Counted from the first letter of the stretch, positions 49,793 to 62,000 are shown. The stretch is 64,000 nt of DNA from Enchytraeus crypticus (GCA_905160935.1 CAJHZI010000277.1:995001-1059000); one strand, 5' to 3'. Translations and numbers: made by a program. The notes: generated from the sequence alone by a model not told the origin.

Positions 49793-50300
49793 TATTTATA
49801 GCTACAAGTACATAAGTAGCTTTTTAGAAGTAACTACAGTTTGCTATTAGTCATTGCTCATGTTTTCTGGATCCGGCTTTAAACGTTAAAACTGGCAAAT
49901 AAAGTTTTTATGAGTGGATATGTAATATAAGATCTTCGCGTTAGAGGTTTTTTAGACTTAGACTAGTATTTGTTGATCATAGTTAAATACGAGCGAAACA
50001 TAAGTATGTCAATAATATATTAAACAGTTCTAAAGTATATACACTTTTGTCCTCAAGCAGTTTATCTAGTAGTTCTCCATGGTCTGCAGGAGTGTAGTAG
50101 TAGAAGGCATATCATCATAAACATTTTATGACAGTTTTGTAAAACACTTTGTAGACGAGCTGATAACGTTTTCTGAAAGGAATAGATAATCATAACAATA
50201 AACCTTTAAACAATTAAATCCAAATTAGTGTAGTAGAATTACTAGTTAAAATATAGTAAAATTCCCTTAACACCTCTCGTAGTTCCCTGTAGTTGACCAG

Positions 50301-50322
50301 TTAGGCAGCATCTGAATGACAT
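50301..50322 (-). CDS. Possible terminal exon of the NtA-EGF gene
   Basis: Acceptor TATACAG at 50323 joins in the right phase to give R, then CHSDAA and stop TAA at 50301. This is the only in-phase continuation I found. It is weak because the exon is so short. Confidence 0.3.
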
Positions 50323-52088
50323 CTGTATATGGTTGGATTCTAATCTCTATAATTGCAGAGACATCTCTTAAGCTGCCATTTTTAATTTACAGGTTACTTC
50401 AACCTTAGATATTAAATAATAAAATCATCAAATGCGAGTAAGAAAAGTTTATGGGAATTTATTATTCATATGAAAAGTTGACAAGTAATAGAATAAAGAT
50501 CTTCAGATCTAGGCGTAGTAATACAGTAGTTCACATGACAAATTTTGAAACGTTTAGCTTGACAGTATTCACAGATTCGCTTTGCTATGATATACTAAAA
50601 GAAGACAGAATTTTGTGTGAGAGAGAGAGAGAGAGAGGAGAGAGATAGATTAAAAAAAAAAAAAAAAAAGAACAATACTCATCATACTCTAGCTTCAATT
50701 CAATACATACCTAGTCTTTCTACAGATTCGTAGACCTAATGGTCCGCACGGATATTTTAACCTGGTGAATACAGGTTTATGAACTGCTATTCGATACGGC
50801 TCCAGAAAAGTCTCATCTTTGCATTTTCTGTCATAAAATCACATACATGATTTAGAATCGTCATCATCATTTTCCGTTAAATCCCAGTTCAACTAGGATA
50901 GGGACAAAGCTGGTAAAGCTAAGGTTAATGTCCCTTTCCTCACTTGAGAGCGATGACAGTGACGGGCGAGCCCAGGATTTGAACCCCGCACATACTGATC
51001 CGCGGTCGAATAGCTTACCGACTTCGCTACTTCGATACGAACAGATCTTTTCCACTTCTCGCTGTTCCACACCATATCACCAGTCAATCCCATATAATCT
51101 CTTACATTCATGATGTATAATATGATATTTAGTTATGGAGCAAGGGTATGGTAATTTTCTTCTAAATACCAAATTTCCGACAGTAGAAATACCTATTAAG
51201 GTTTATAATTACTAATTAAATTACTATAAATTTAAGTCTTTAAAATTTAACATGGCAGAACACTAGAGAGAGGGAGAGAGAGAGAGAAAGGGGGAGGGGA
51301 GGGAGGGAGAGAGTAAACATATGCACAACATCATATATGTACTAGATACTATTTCCATATACTATTTGTAAAAAGTGGAAATTGAGAGCTGGGTGAACGG
51401 TTAGAAATTGTTGGGTCTTCCTGTAATGTATTTACAATTCTCCATGTAGTGCTGGCCCCAAACAGAGGAAAGAAATGTTAAAATAAAAATGAGGGCTAGT
51501 AGAACTGAGTTCTCCTACGTACTCCCCCCACTTTAAAAAGCTGGGAAAGCTAAGGTTAACGTCAGTTTCCTCAATAGAAAGCGATGTCAGTGACGGGCGA
51601 GCCCAGGATTTGAACTCCGCACATACTGATCCGCGTTCGAGTACTTACCGACTTCGCCACTGGCTTCAGCCGATGTGAATGCATCGATTAACCACTAATG
51701 AGAATGCATCGCTTACCTATATTCGCATTTTACTCCGTAATACGGGCTCGGGCAGACACATCCATCAGTTGTACAGTTGCTACCGTTCAGACATCCGGAC
51801 TTCTTGCATCCATCTGAGCACAAAAAAATTGCAGGAAACTTTACACTTGCCTATCTTCCAACGACAAAGTCCTATGTATCTAAACACCTTAAAATTGTAA
51901 GTTTTATCCTTAACTGAGGCACGATTTTAACGTTATCTAACGAATCATAAACGCAGCAAGTTCACCGTGAAAGGTCTCCAAGAATTGTTGTCGAATTTTC
52001 GTTAATAAAGATCTGTCATTCTGGAGTTTTTTAATTTAATTATTGAACGAGATAAAAAAAAAGACGAAGAAAGAGAGAGAGAGAGAGC

Positions 52089-52133
<45 letters not shown>

Positions 52134-55100
52134 AGAGATGATACTTACTCTGTGCTATATGACAATATCTTCCAGAATATCCCTCTGGACATTTACAAAC
52201 GTTCGGTGCCACACATGTTCCACCGTTCTGACACTCTGCCCGGCAGAGAGCTGTTACACATAAATACAAGGAGAACGGTTCTATCAACACAGATTTCCTT
52301 TTAATTACACCATTAAAATTTTTAAGACTATGAAATATTTCCGAGCAGTGTATTTATTTTGGCAAAATTTTATTCTACCAATAAGTATCAAAAATGCATA
52401 AAGGAATAGAGTGTTAGAAAAGTAGGCCTATCAATAAATTATCAAAAGTATGCGAAAGTAGGCCTGTCATCTGAAATAGATAAATGGAATCTTAATTTAA
52501 CGTATCTTTCCGTATCTTAGACGTGCTGACAGAATGACCAATCTACTACATTTTGAAACCGATATCTCCTGCATATCCTGTAAGTATGCTCGACCACACG
52601 TACTGTTCAAATTAACAATAAAGGTTTAATTTTTGACACGGCTAATGTAACTGATCAGGTGAATAAAGTAACACAACATCTTTTTCTTCTTCTATTGGCT
52701 GTCTAAAACGGATGGTTCATGGCATATAATTATTCCAACCAATTTTATTCTCCTTTTTAATTTTAAATTTTATCCTTCCTTTTGAAATGGCATTTACCTA
52801 GATTCATATAATACCTACAGTCCCTGTTAAGGTGCTTTAGAGGTTAAACAATTGTTATTGATAAGTAGGAATTTGTGGCTTATACTGTAGAAGTCTTTAT
52901 TTTAACGAGCGTCACACAAAGGTATGCGTGAGGAAATTTTCTACATCGCAAATTCATTCTTAGCTTCAGAGTACAACTGCTGTGTTCGCTCAAGTTTGCT
53001 AAGATGAGAATTAATTCCGCTTAGCATTTCTTTCAAAGCAAAATTAAATTACGACATGATAAAAGTCTGCATACTGAAGATTATGAAGATTTTCGACTGC
53101 GGATCAATATGTGCGGGGTGCAAATCCTGGGCTCGCCCGTCACTGACAACGCTTTCGAGTGAGGAAACTGACGTTAACCTTAGCTTTATCAGCTTCTATA
53201 TCTAAACCGCGTTGACCTAACTCTACGGAAATATGAAAGAGTTCTGTGCACCTACGATTGGCACAGTTTGGAGGCAGATAACCTCTGGGACAGGAGCAGT
53301 GACTTGGTCTTACACACCTACCCCCATGATGACATCCAGCGTCACACACAGCTGACAAAACACATAAAAACACAAAAAGACAAATAAGACACTATTGTAA
53401 AAGTCAAAATTTAATTGTAAGAAATATATGTATAAATAATGCGAAAGGTCTAAATAGCCATGTATTAAGTAGATAATTAGGACATCTATGCTATAAATTT
53501 TATTTATTTATTTTATTTTGGTCTATTTTCAATGCAGTTGTATTTGTTGTAATGCACTGTTGTTATTTTGTGTTTATTGTATGTAACTTGCTACCACGTC
53601 TTGATGGTGCAATAAAGATTCATACTGCCTTAAGCGATGTAAAATTCTAAATATTGATTTACAGAATTTATTTGTATTAAATCACCAGTTGTTGACACAT
53701 ATTTAATGAAATAAAGATCACTATAGTGGTAATTAAGAATGTTTTGTATAGGAATGAATATTGTAGACTATAATAGTAGGATGAGTAAAAGTGGGTGTTT
53801 GCAAGCCTTACAGCTTAGTTTATCAAGGCTTTCTCATAAATCTACATTAAACAAAGTACATGATATTTAATGGCATATTTTGCGTAGGATTTGAAATCCG
53901 GTCGTACTCCAGATTGAAAAACTAATGATAGGTTAATGGGCATTCAATTTAAATATTCATTATTTTAAATTCTGAAGTTAAATACTTAACTTAAATATTT
54001 CAGTTAATATTTTAAATTCTCACCAAACTCGCAGTGTTGACCTGCATAGCCTGACTGACATGTGCAGGTGTTTGGCTTCAAGCATTGGCCTCCGTTTAAG
54101 CACTGTGTGTTGCATGAAACTGTTAAAATTAATTAATTATAATTATTTCACGTACATGCAAAATATTCACATTTAGCTTAGTTGGATGCATCCAATTTTA
54201 ATAAAAATTTAAAAATAATAAATTAAAATTATTCTCATGTACATGCGGAATGTTCCTACTTAGTTGGGTGCTCCAATTCTAAAAATAATTTTAAAATAAT
54301 AAATTAATATTATTCTCGTGTACATGCGAAATGTTCATGCTTAGTTGGATGTTTCCAATTCTAATAATAATTAGAAAAAGTAAATTAATTGCATCACTTA
54401 ATTTGGTAAATAGAAAGTGAAATTGATCCTCTATAATGATAACTATAATTTTAATATTGCAATTTTAAATCTTTAGTCAGTTTAATTAAATTCAGATTAT
54501 TAGCATAGATAGTTACTGTAGATCTATATATAAAATAACTCAGCTATATTAAATAGTACAAAATAATTTAAACTATTTTATTGTTGACAGCATTTTTGTT
54601 AACTTCTAGCGAATTGACAAAAAATTGCAACGAAAAGCCTAGAATGAAATAGAGATAACCTCTGCTACAATCTTTCCCATGATAGCCCTCGATACACTCG
54701 CATTTTCCCTTGTTCGAACAGGTTCCTCCATTGAAACAAGGCCGTCGGCACATTAACCTTACACCTATGCAAACAGATGCGATGATTTTATAAATTAATT
54801 TTATTTATGTCAAATGTTAAATAGTAATTGGTATAAAATATTAAATAATAATAATTATAGAATTATTTAAGTCTGATTTAGTGAAATGAAGATAAGTGAT
54901 TGATGAACTTTAATTGTTAATCAATTAGGGCCTACCTGAAAGGATAAATTTGTATTTTATTTTCTTCTTATATTTATTACATAATAAAAACAATATAACC
55001 AAAGCAATACCATAACAATTACATTTGTTTGTTCATAAAATTTTATTGTATATTGAGGGTGATATTTAATTGGAGTTATTTAATAATAGCAAATTAATTA

Positions 55101-55569
55101 TTTACATTTCCCGTTTAATTAATATTATTAATACTTCATAAGCATCACTTTTAATAACCTTTCGTTGTTAGTTTAGATTCAACAGTGTTTCTCCGTGTGT
55201 AGTTAACTGTGCCTGCCTTCTTTACATCTGCTTGTAACACATAATAGTAATAATAATAACCTCTGACAATTCCATAACGGTGTCATGGCCGGTGTCCGGT
55301 CTTCGAGACCGTTTTAAATAACAATCAGCCCCCAGAATAATTCTCTATGAAACTTAGCTATGAACTTACTGACTGGTAAGTTAATATAGAAATTAATTGA
55401 TTCTTGATTACTTTTTAAATAATCGCTTCCATTGATTAAATTAAACATGTACGACTAATTATTTGATTGATTGAATTAAACGGATTAAGCCTGTTTCCTT
55501 CTCTATATCTATTTCTCTTGATCTCTTTCTCTATTTCTCTCTTCTCTGTTTCTCACACTCTTCTCTTAT

Positions 55570-55604
<35 letters not shown>

Positions 55605-55750
55605 CTCTCTCTCTCTTATTCTCTTACTGCTAAATTAAATTAAATTAATTTTGAATTAAACTGATTATGTCTCTCTCTCTCTCCTCCTCTATCTCTATTT
55701 CTCTCGCTCTATTTCTCTATCTCTCTCTCTCTCTTCTCTCTCTCTCTCTT

Positions 55751-55844
<94 letters not shown>

Positions 55845-56430
55845 TATATATATATATAATATATCTATATATGCATATATATATATATATATATATATAT
55901 GTATCATTCTCTAATTGCCAAACTATAATTAAATAAAAAATAGCTCTGACACCTAGAGATTTGCAAAAACTGTAGTTACGCGCTTCTACCTTTAATCTCG
56001 TAAATCTGACAGAATACGATGGTTCAAATGTTACCTGCTGTCTCTTGGATCAACTGTTTAGACTAGACTTTGAATGGTTTTGTCGGACGGCAGCCGAGAG
56101 CAGAATTTCAATTAACCGCCTGTCACAATACGTTATCATTCATACCTGTTCCCGTAAGTTATCTCAGCTAAATAGATATTTAGCAGCGACGATCAGGAAT
56201 TATATAGGATATACATGAGAAAATTACATATTGTCCGTTAATGATTTACAGTATAAAGACAAATGTAATGAAGTTTCAAAGCTGGTAAAATTCATAGATA
56301 TAACTTGTAATAGGAAGAGGACTTCAAAGTAGGGCGTACCAGCAGTAAAGAATGGGTTAAAACGAGATAGGCTTAATGCATTATATTTGATAAAGTAACC
56401 CTCATAGTCACATTTAGTCGCACTTATTTA

Positions 56431-56463
<33 letters not shown>

Positions 56464-59400
56464 TAAAATAATAATAATAGCCGCATTCAAATGCGCTGCA
56501 GAATATATCTATCCGAGACATCTGCTTTTGGTATATTAGTCTATTGTACAGTATATGGTGTATCCTATCAGGTATAGTGTAGTCTCTGATGTTAAAATAA
56601 TTAATTATATATTTTTATCTGGTATACTATAGTCTATGGTATATTACATGATATATCAGTACCTATTGTTGGCGGTAAGATCAAGATTTACATTCGCGCC
56701 AGACTATATGTATTTCAGAACCATTGATCGCGCCTCGTTGGCACCTACAAATCTGTGACGATAAACCGGCGCATAAATTTTCTAAACAGAGATCTGAAGT
56801 TACAGTTGCCGCAGGCACATAATCTGGATCTCATAAAACCCCTGTAATAGTAAGAAAGATCTCAGAGACACGGGTTAGCGGATCATGAGCCGGGATTCCA
56901 GAAATACTGTGTGGTAATCAAGAGGAGACAATGCTAAACTCACAAACTATTTATCGTGAATAGAATCTATCAGCAGTAGGTTTCCGGAAGATTTCCACGA
57001 TTGCTTTGATGTTGACATTTACATACGGTACGGGAGAAAATATAAAAATTCTAAACAGTAATTATGTCAACTGATTGCATATTTGTTTACAATGACGAAT
57101 ACAAAAATTGCACATACAAACGAGTCATCAAAGAGGATAAATAAATTCTATCTAGTTGACAGCCCACAATCATAAGCAAACATACACAGACAACAACGAA
57201 TGACCGATATTTTATTTTTATATTTACAGATTGCAATATTAATGCATTGCCATATGCAATGTAAGCAAGTCCAGCGAAACACATAAATCTGAACTCCAGT
57301 GGAAATGAACAGAGGAAATTAATGGAGGAAGCCTATTCCCAGTCGTGTCTCTAAACAAAATCTTAAAAAGTTAAAGTTTCTAAATTGAATGCTTACTTTT
57401 AGTACGCTCATTTTACAGTCAATTTTAAAATGGTCTAGAAACACTGAAATAGCGGTTTAAACGATAGATTGCTACTGAATGTGTTACCTTTAAGATTCTC
57501 TAAGCGTGCAATGTTTCACGCGACAAATAAGCACGTATTTGCTAACAATTTCCTCTCGTCCATTAATTTGTAACCCTAAAACCCGCAGGGCCTTTTACCC
57601 CTAACTACGTCTATTATCAACTTTCTTTTGTGCACATATCCTCCCACTGTTGTGTTCTGACGCTTAACTACGACCGCGACGATAGTTAGTTAAACCAACA
57701 GACATTTTAGCAACTAATCGAACAATCGGCGGCAATCCAAGTCCTTACACGCTTATATGACGAAGTCTCTATTATATTGTCAATCATTTACACGGCAGTT
57801 TACTTCGTTAAACGACAGCAGGCGCCATCGACAAAAGATCTAGTCTGCTATGAGACTATTTGTATAGTCCAGCCGAAGATTAGGGTAGTAATTATATTAC
57901 AGATGACCGTGCGATAAGCATTCGTATTTGAATACTTTTCCGTGTATTACCGAAAAGCAGTAGTTGAAGATAAGAGCTACAAAATATAATCTACAAAATA
58001 TAAAAGAGGTAGGCCTATATGCACATAGAATGCGAAAATACTTCGGACTATTCTCAATATCTTTGACATCTATGTTTTAAACTTTCACTCTCTCAAATTT
58101 CTTCCAAAAAAGTCCACCATAAGCCGCTTGAATTGTTAAACTCCCCCTGAAAGCAAAATTTCGATGTTTATCCTATTCAATTCTTTTGTTCTTCATAATT
58201 TTTGAGTTATAAGATAGGTACTAAAAAAAAAAAAAAAAGCACATACATTATTTATGTGTCATTTAGATATACTTACTAGGATGATATTTTTGTTGAGATT
58301 TTATTTCGTTAAAATGGTATTTCGTAAAGATGCCATTTCGTTAAGATGTTATTTCGTTAATATGTTATTTCGTTACAAAGTTATCTCGTAAAGTTATTGA
58401 AATTATAATTGTTAGTTGTTATTCATTCAAGAAAGTAGATAAGATTTTATCGAATGTTATTAACTAAAGATTTCCTCTCCAGTCCTAGAGGTACAATAAT
58501 GAACTTCGTGCATTGCAGTCTGTAGACATGTTTAGAGGCAGCGTAATCTAAGTGCATTTTGAATTAAATATTAATGCTCTGTCATCTAAGACACTTCAGC
58601 ATAGCTGTAATTGTTGGCATAGATTCGACTAAAGATAACATTAAACGGTTTTATAAAGTTATGATAAACTTGTTCAGATGCATAAAGAGATACACATTGA
58701 AAAGCATCAAATGATACTCTGATATTTCAATAAAAGCGAGCATGTAATTACTATTGACTCTCACAATTAGTATCCCTGTTTTCTCTCTTCATATCTCTCT
58801 CTCTCCCTCTTTCACATGTTTTGTCAAGTGGCAGGTCCAATGTAAATATTTATATTAACAGTCTGCTTGAACGTTCCATAAAGAGCACGCCATCGATCAA
58901 CAAGCCAATCCCTGCCCTATAGACACTAAGCTAGGCGCGGGGCACCCCACGCCCGGGGCACCTCATGCCCGGGGCACCCCCACGCCCAGGGCACACCCAT
59001 GTCCAGGGTGGGCTCAGGAGCGGGACGCCCAAGACACTATACATTTTCCCATTTAAGCGTACCACCGAAGCTCGTACGATCAATCTGAGATGAGAAAGTC
59101 TTGAGATGACTGATGATACGGTGTGGGACAGCGAAGGTTGTAGAACGTCTATTCGTATCCCGACCCTGGTTAAACTGGGATTTAAGGGAAGATGATAATG
59201 ATGATGATGATTATGATGATGATAGTGATGATGATGATAATGAAGATTATGATGATGATGATGATGATGATGACTGATTATAATTAATAATTACATGTAT
59301 AATTACAATGATAGAAGTTAATTCAACAAGAAATTTGAGCATATACCAAGTGACTGAGCAATTTGATGGAGCGTCTCTGATGACCTCTCAACAGCTGCCC

Positions 59401-61091
59401 CAAAGAGATCGTCGTATTTGGCCGACAAATGCCCCTCGAATGTAGTTAGAAATAAAATGTATTCATCCCCGATAGTGACGTCAGAGTAGCAGGAGCGTTG
59501 ATCACCGAAATTTGAAATGAGATATGACGCATTATGTTCGTCATTTGAAGAATACTTAGGAATTTTTTTAAGAATCTCTGCGCCTGCGAATAGTAGAACA
59601 ACAAGTGATTACCGTTTTTGTATTTTGTTATCGTCGATTTATGCATTTGGATATCGCCGTTATATAACAATAAAATATAAACAATTACAAGTATATGCCA
59701 TAGTCATATTTGATAAGTCTTTGCTAAATCGTAAATATTTCTATGAAACAAACGACCAAATCCGGTGTTAACGTCATCTTCTCTAAAGAGGATACCAGTA
59801 AGGATTGGGACCAGGATTTGAATCACGTGCATAAATATCTCTGTCTGAAAATTCTCTGCAAAAAAGTGGTGATAAAACATAATTTGTATTGCAATGTAAA
59901 TTGAAAAATGGCTGCGGACATACTGCGCTGTCAATTGACAAATTTAAAAGTAAAAAAGCTAATGTTGACGTCAGTTTCCTCATTCGAAAGCGATGTCAGT
60001 GACGGGCGAGCCCAGGATTCGACACCCGCAAATACTGATCCGTGGTCGAATATCTTATAGACATCGTCACTGGCTCCAGTCAAATTAGTGGGTATTTTTT
60101 ATTTTTTTATTTTTTTTCGCATAGTTACACACATGACATACCGCATGTGCTACATAGTTTCCTTGCTTGGTTTCTGCTTTTGTAGTTTTCGTTATTTCCT
60201 CCATTCCTCTCCATGGTTATTAGTAATCGTTGCCTTTTGTTGGCGCATCAATTGCAGCCGGCGCGGATTTAAGAATAACTTTCCAACACCCTCGGGATTT
60301 TTTCTTTCAAAGCTGTCAACACTCGGTCTTCCAAGGTGGTCCACCCACAAAGTACTAACCGGCGCGAGGGAGCTTAACTTCGTTCAACTGACGCGCAGCT
60401 TAACCGAGTGCACTAATCCCGCTCCCGTGTTATGAACTCATCGGAAGCAGGAGAATTCGTTTGTAATTTACAGACCAGTTTCTGTTAAAGTTGTCTTAGT
60501 AAAATCTGTTCTTCTTTTTCTCAATTGTTCAAACATACGAAACGTAAGAAAGATTAGAAACGTACGCCACTGAGTAAAGCCTCTAAAAAGAGTTACTCAA
60601 ACTTACTTAAATATACTCTACTAATTTCTTTTGCTTAATCACTAAAGTATTTTTAATTTATTTATTTATTCATTTAACTTCATTTAACATTACTATGGTA
60701 GCCCCAGTAGAAAAAGGCGATCATAGTAATTAACTAGTTTAATTAATTTACTCATAAAAACTTTTCTCTTACCTTTAATGACCTCAATTACTGTAAACAG
60801 GGCAGAGTATGTATCAGAGACTTGATCCCTCTCGTCTTTGAATGTTTGGACTACTCTAGCTACCATCACTATATCAGCGAGCCTAGTTCTCTCGCTCAGG
60901 CTAACAGGCTTCCAGCCATCCAGCATAAATACGCATCCATGGACCGGCATATCATTGAGGAGTATCCAAGATAGAAATCCGAAAAGCTGAAGATATCGCC
61001 TAGAAGTCAAACGCTGAATACTGTGAAATTTGCGCTTCATAACGTATGCATTATCCATTGAATTAAAAATATCATCCTTATCACGTAACAA
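50301..61091 (-). CDS. Secreted NtA-domain protein with five EGF repeats
   Basis: Exons in transcript order: 61091-60773, 59583-59347, 54764-54660, 54119-54024, 53351-53256, 52250-52149, 51813-51717, 50827-50711, and perhaps 50322-50301. Every junction is GT-AG and in phase. The protein is about 380-396 aa. A signal-type hydrophobic segment ([12 protein letters not shown]) precedes a module aligning with the agrin NtA (OB-fold, netrin-like) domain: [47 protein letters not shown], ending at a Cys supplied by the next exon. Five EGF modules of about 32 residues follow, each on a 1-1 phase exon except the last, then a short C-x-D-E-T...YPCGP...C tail. The EGF layout recalls WIF1 and VWDE; the N-terminus does not. 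It is expected to be extracellular, with a matrix or ligand-binding role inferred only. I do not recognise a named orthologue. Confidence 0.82.
50711..50827 (-). CDS. NtA-EGF gene exon, Cys-containing tail
   Basis: [20 protein letters not shown], then [18 protein letters not shown] and two bases. Acceptor TATGACAG, donor GTATGT, phase agrees with the fifth EGF exon. Cys spacing is vaguely EMI-like (C...ET...KYPCG...C), but the domain is not secure. Confidence 0.75.
50910..51030 (-). repeat. SINE-A copy preceded by a SINE-C tail
   Basis: 50860-50908 is the inverse SINE-C tail (ATCATCATTTTCCGTTAAAT, CCCAGTTCAACTAGG). It is followed by SINE-A with CCAGGATTTGAACCCCGCAC and CCGCGGTCGAATAGCTTACC. 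Confidence 0.8.
51536..51672 (-). repeat. SINE-A copy
   Basis: AGCTAAGGTTAACGTCAGTT, GGCGAGCCCAGGATTTGAAC, ending CTTCGCCACTGGCTTCAGCC. It ends 45 bp from the donor of the fifth EGF exon. Confidence 0.85.
51717..51813 (-). CDS. NtA-EGF gene, EGF repeat 5
   Basis: [20 protein letters not shown], then [11 protein letters not shown]. Six Cys in EGF order. Acceptor GTGCTCAG, donor GTAAGC. It ends in phase 2, unlike the other EGF exons, and matches the tail exon. Confidence 0.9.
52149..52250 (-). CDS. NtA-EGF gene, EGF repeat 4
   Basis: [20 protein letters not shown], then [13 protein letters not shown]. Phase 1-1. Acceptor TGTAACAG, donor GTAAGT. A GA microsatellite (52073-52130) lies just beyond the donor. 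Confidence 0.95.
53082..53195 (+). repeat. SINE-A copy, head truncated
   Basis: GATTTTCGACTGCGGATCAA, GGGGTGCAAATCC and CTTTCGAGTGAGGAAACTGA, with tail TTAGCTTTATCAGC. Confidence 0.8.
53256..53351 (-). CDS. NtA-EGF gene, EGF repeat 3
   Basis: [20 protein letters not shown], then [11 protein letters not shown]. 96 bp, phase 1-1. Acceptor TTGTCAG, donor GTAGGT. Confidence 0.95.
54024..54119 (-). CDS. NtA-EGF gene, EGF repeat 2
   Basis: [20 protein letters not shown], then [11 protein letters not shown]. 96 bp, phase 1-1. Acceptor TTTAACAG, donor GTGAGA. Confidence 0.95.
54660..54764 (-). CDS. NtA-EGF gene, EGF repeat 1
   Basis: [20 protein letters not shown], then [14 protein letters not shown]. 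Acceptor TTGCATAG, donor GTTATC, phase 1-1. Its first Cys falls where the NtA domain normally has its last Cys, so it also closes that domain. Confidence 0.93.
55496..55902. repeat. (CT)n and (TA)n microsatellites
   Basis: CT-rich 55496-55800, with AAATTAAATTAAATTAATTTTGAATT at 55632-55657, then TA 55800-55902. Confidence 0.92.
58915..59095 (-). repeat. GC-minisatellite element, minus copy
   Basis: CACGCCCGGGGCACCT-type 16-bp units (58935-59005). They are followed by a flank whose complement (TCTCATCTCAGATTGATCGT, ACGAGCTTCGGTGG) matches 62255-62290. GC-rich in an AT-rich setting. Confidence 0.7.
59098..59280 (+). repeat. SINE-C copy with long (GAT)n tail
   Basis: GACTGATGATACGGTGTGGG, CTATTCGTATCCCGACCCTG, GTTAAACTGGGATTTAAGGG and about 100 bp of GATGAT units. 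Confidence 0.75.
59347..59583 (-). CDS. NtA-EGF gene exon 2, second half of NtA domain
   Basis: 237 bp, phase 1-1: [60 protein letters not shown], ending [12 protein letters not shown]. The S-N-F-G-D-x-x-x-C...GD-x-x-I-x-F pattern is that of agrin NtA (G-F-G-D-P-L-I-C...T-G-D-T-R-I-F-F). Acceptor TTCGCAG, donor GTATAT. Confidence 0.88.
59955..60080 (-). repeat. SINE-A copy
   Basis: AAGCTAATGTTGACGTCAGT, GGCGAGCCCAGGATTCGACA, ending GTCACTGGCTCCAGTC. 59768-59845 is a more degraded relative. Confidence 0.8.
60112..60428 (-). repeat. 5S-rRNA-derived SINE, best copy
   Basis: On the minus strand: GGGAGCGGGATTAGTGCACT, GAACGAAGTTAAGCTCCCTC, GCGCCGGTTAGTACTTTGTG, GGTGGACCACCTTGGAAGAC, CGAGTGTTGACAGCTTTG, then the shared body. 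The 5S internal promoter region is recognisable. Confidence 0.85.
60773..61091 (-). CDS. NtA-EGF gene exon 1, signal peptide and first half of NtA domain
   Basis: Three in-frame ATGs (61091, 61058, 61040). The one at 61040 ([11 protein letters not shown]) puts a basic stretch just before the hydrophobic core [13 protein letters not shown] and is the best start. The mature part begins near [20 protein letters not shown] and ends [11 protein letters not shown] plus one base. Donor GTAAGA. Confidence 0.82.
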
Positions 61092-61577
61092 TTGATATTT
61101 ATTTGAAACAGCGAAATTTTTCGATGTCAGTTAATTATTAGCACTATTTCGAGTTTAAAGCCTACTACTTGCGAAGTTTTACTATAAGAAAATTTTTATA
61201 ATTTAGATGATAACTTGCTCAATGGTTACTGTATCTCCAGTTTCTGGTCGAATTAATCTGTAATTGCAACAACATCTGTAATCTCCTCTACTGCAAGAGT
61301 ATAATAGGTACGGACATTAATTGATCGACTTCAAGTTGTAAGAAAAATTTAAATGGATATCTTTAGAAGAACGTTAATCAAAAGTAAAAACTAGGGCGGG
61401 ATTTAAGCTCGCTGACGGAAGGCTTGTCAAATAAAACGCAGTCACATCAGCAGAGGCAGCCAATGATATTCTGACTCTCGCACAGCGCTTGAAGCCCATT
61501 CTAAAAGATATGCAGGCTACATATTTGTGGTGCAGAGAAATGTTAATAATAATATTACTAATATTAAGATAATATAC

Positions 61578-61815
61578 ATTGAATGTCTCAATAGGATAGG
61601 GGTAACGTCATGAGGTTTTAAGTGACAGATCCTGACGTGAATTAAACCCTCGTGGGTTCGAATCCCAGCCGCACTGATCTGAGAGTAAAACCTCGGACAT
61701 ACATGTACACTGGACTGGTTATACGGTAAATGGACTAAATTGCCTAACGGTTTAAATATGTTTCATTACAAGTGATAGATGTCAACATATTTCATCAATT
61801 CACTATTATGCATAT
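61578..61815 (+). repeat. SINE-B copy, plus orientation
   Basis: TGTCTCAATAGGATAGGGGT (A-box region), CTCGTGGGTTCGAATCCCAG (B box), CTGAGAGTAAAACCTCGGAC, TGCCTAACGGTTTAAATATG and an AATTCACTATTATGCATATT end. Confidence 0.82.
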
Positions 61816-61924
61816 TTACTTACTTTATATAAGAATATTAGAGGCAGACCGATATTGGGAATGTTAGATGATGTAAATATTCAATCGTATGTGGATATGA
61901 AGAGGAAAGCTGAAGACAAGACAA

Positions 61925-62000
61925 GAGAAGAGTGAATGCGTTATATACCATGGACCTGCCAGTAGGCACTGTACTAAGAGAGAGAGAGAGAGAGAGAGAC
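61925..62000 (+). repeat. Family D terminal piece
   Basis: TATACCATGGACCTGCCAGT, AGGCACTGTACTAAGAGAGA and a GA tract. Similar pieces are at 14240-14335 (plus) and 11862-11925 (minus). Confidence 0.6.

Larger units (their letters stand above)
45519..50300. other. Intergenic, no gene recognised
   Basis: Separates the convergent MULE-like and NtA-EGF genes. Contains a 5S-SINE (45595), SINE-A (45940), family D (46370), SINE-B (47972), LINE-B (48463) and TA arrays (48389-48462, 49649-49790). 46780-47840 is AT-rich with nothing recognised. Confidence 0.6.
54765..59346. other. Large intron of the NtA-EGF gene
   Basis: 4.6 kb between the NtA exon and the first EGF exon; their phases join directly (G|GT). 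I saw no extra in-phase exon. A Cys-containing minus frame near 56720-56830 with a good acceptor at 56849 has a stop in the required phase. It also holds (AAT)n at 56433-56462, a family D end (58795-58930, minus) and the GC minisatellite element (58915-59095). Confidence 0.6.

Noticed and set aside
56680..56850. Cys-containing minus frame behind a good acceptor at 56849, possible extra EGF-like exon
   Set aside because: In the phase required by the NtA-EGF gene it meets a TGA after three codons.
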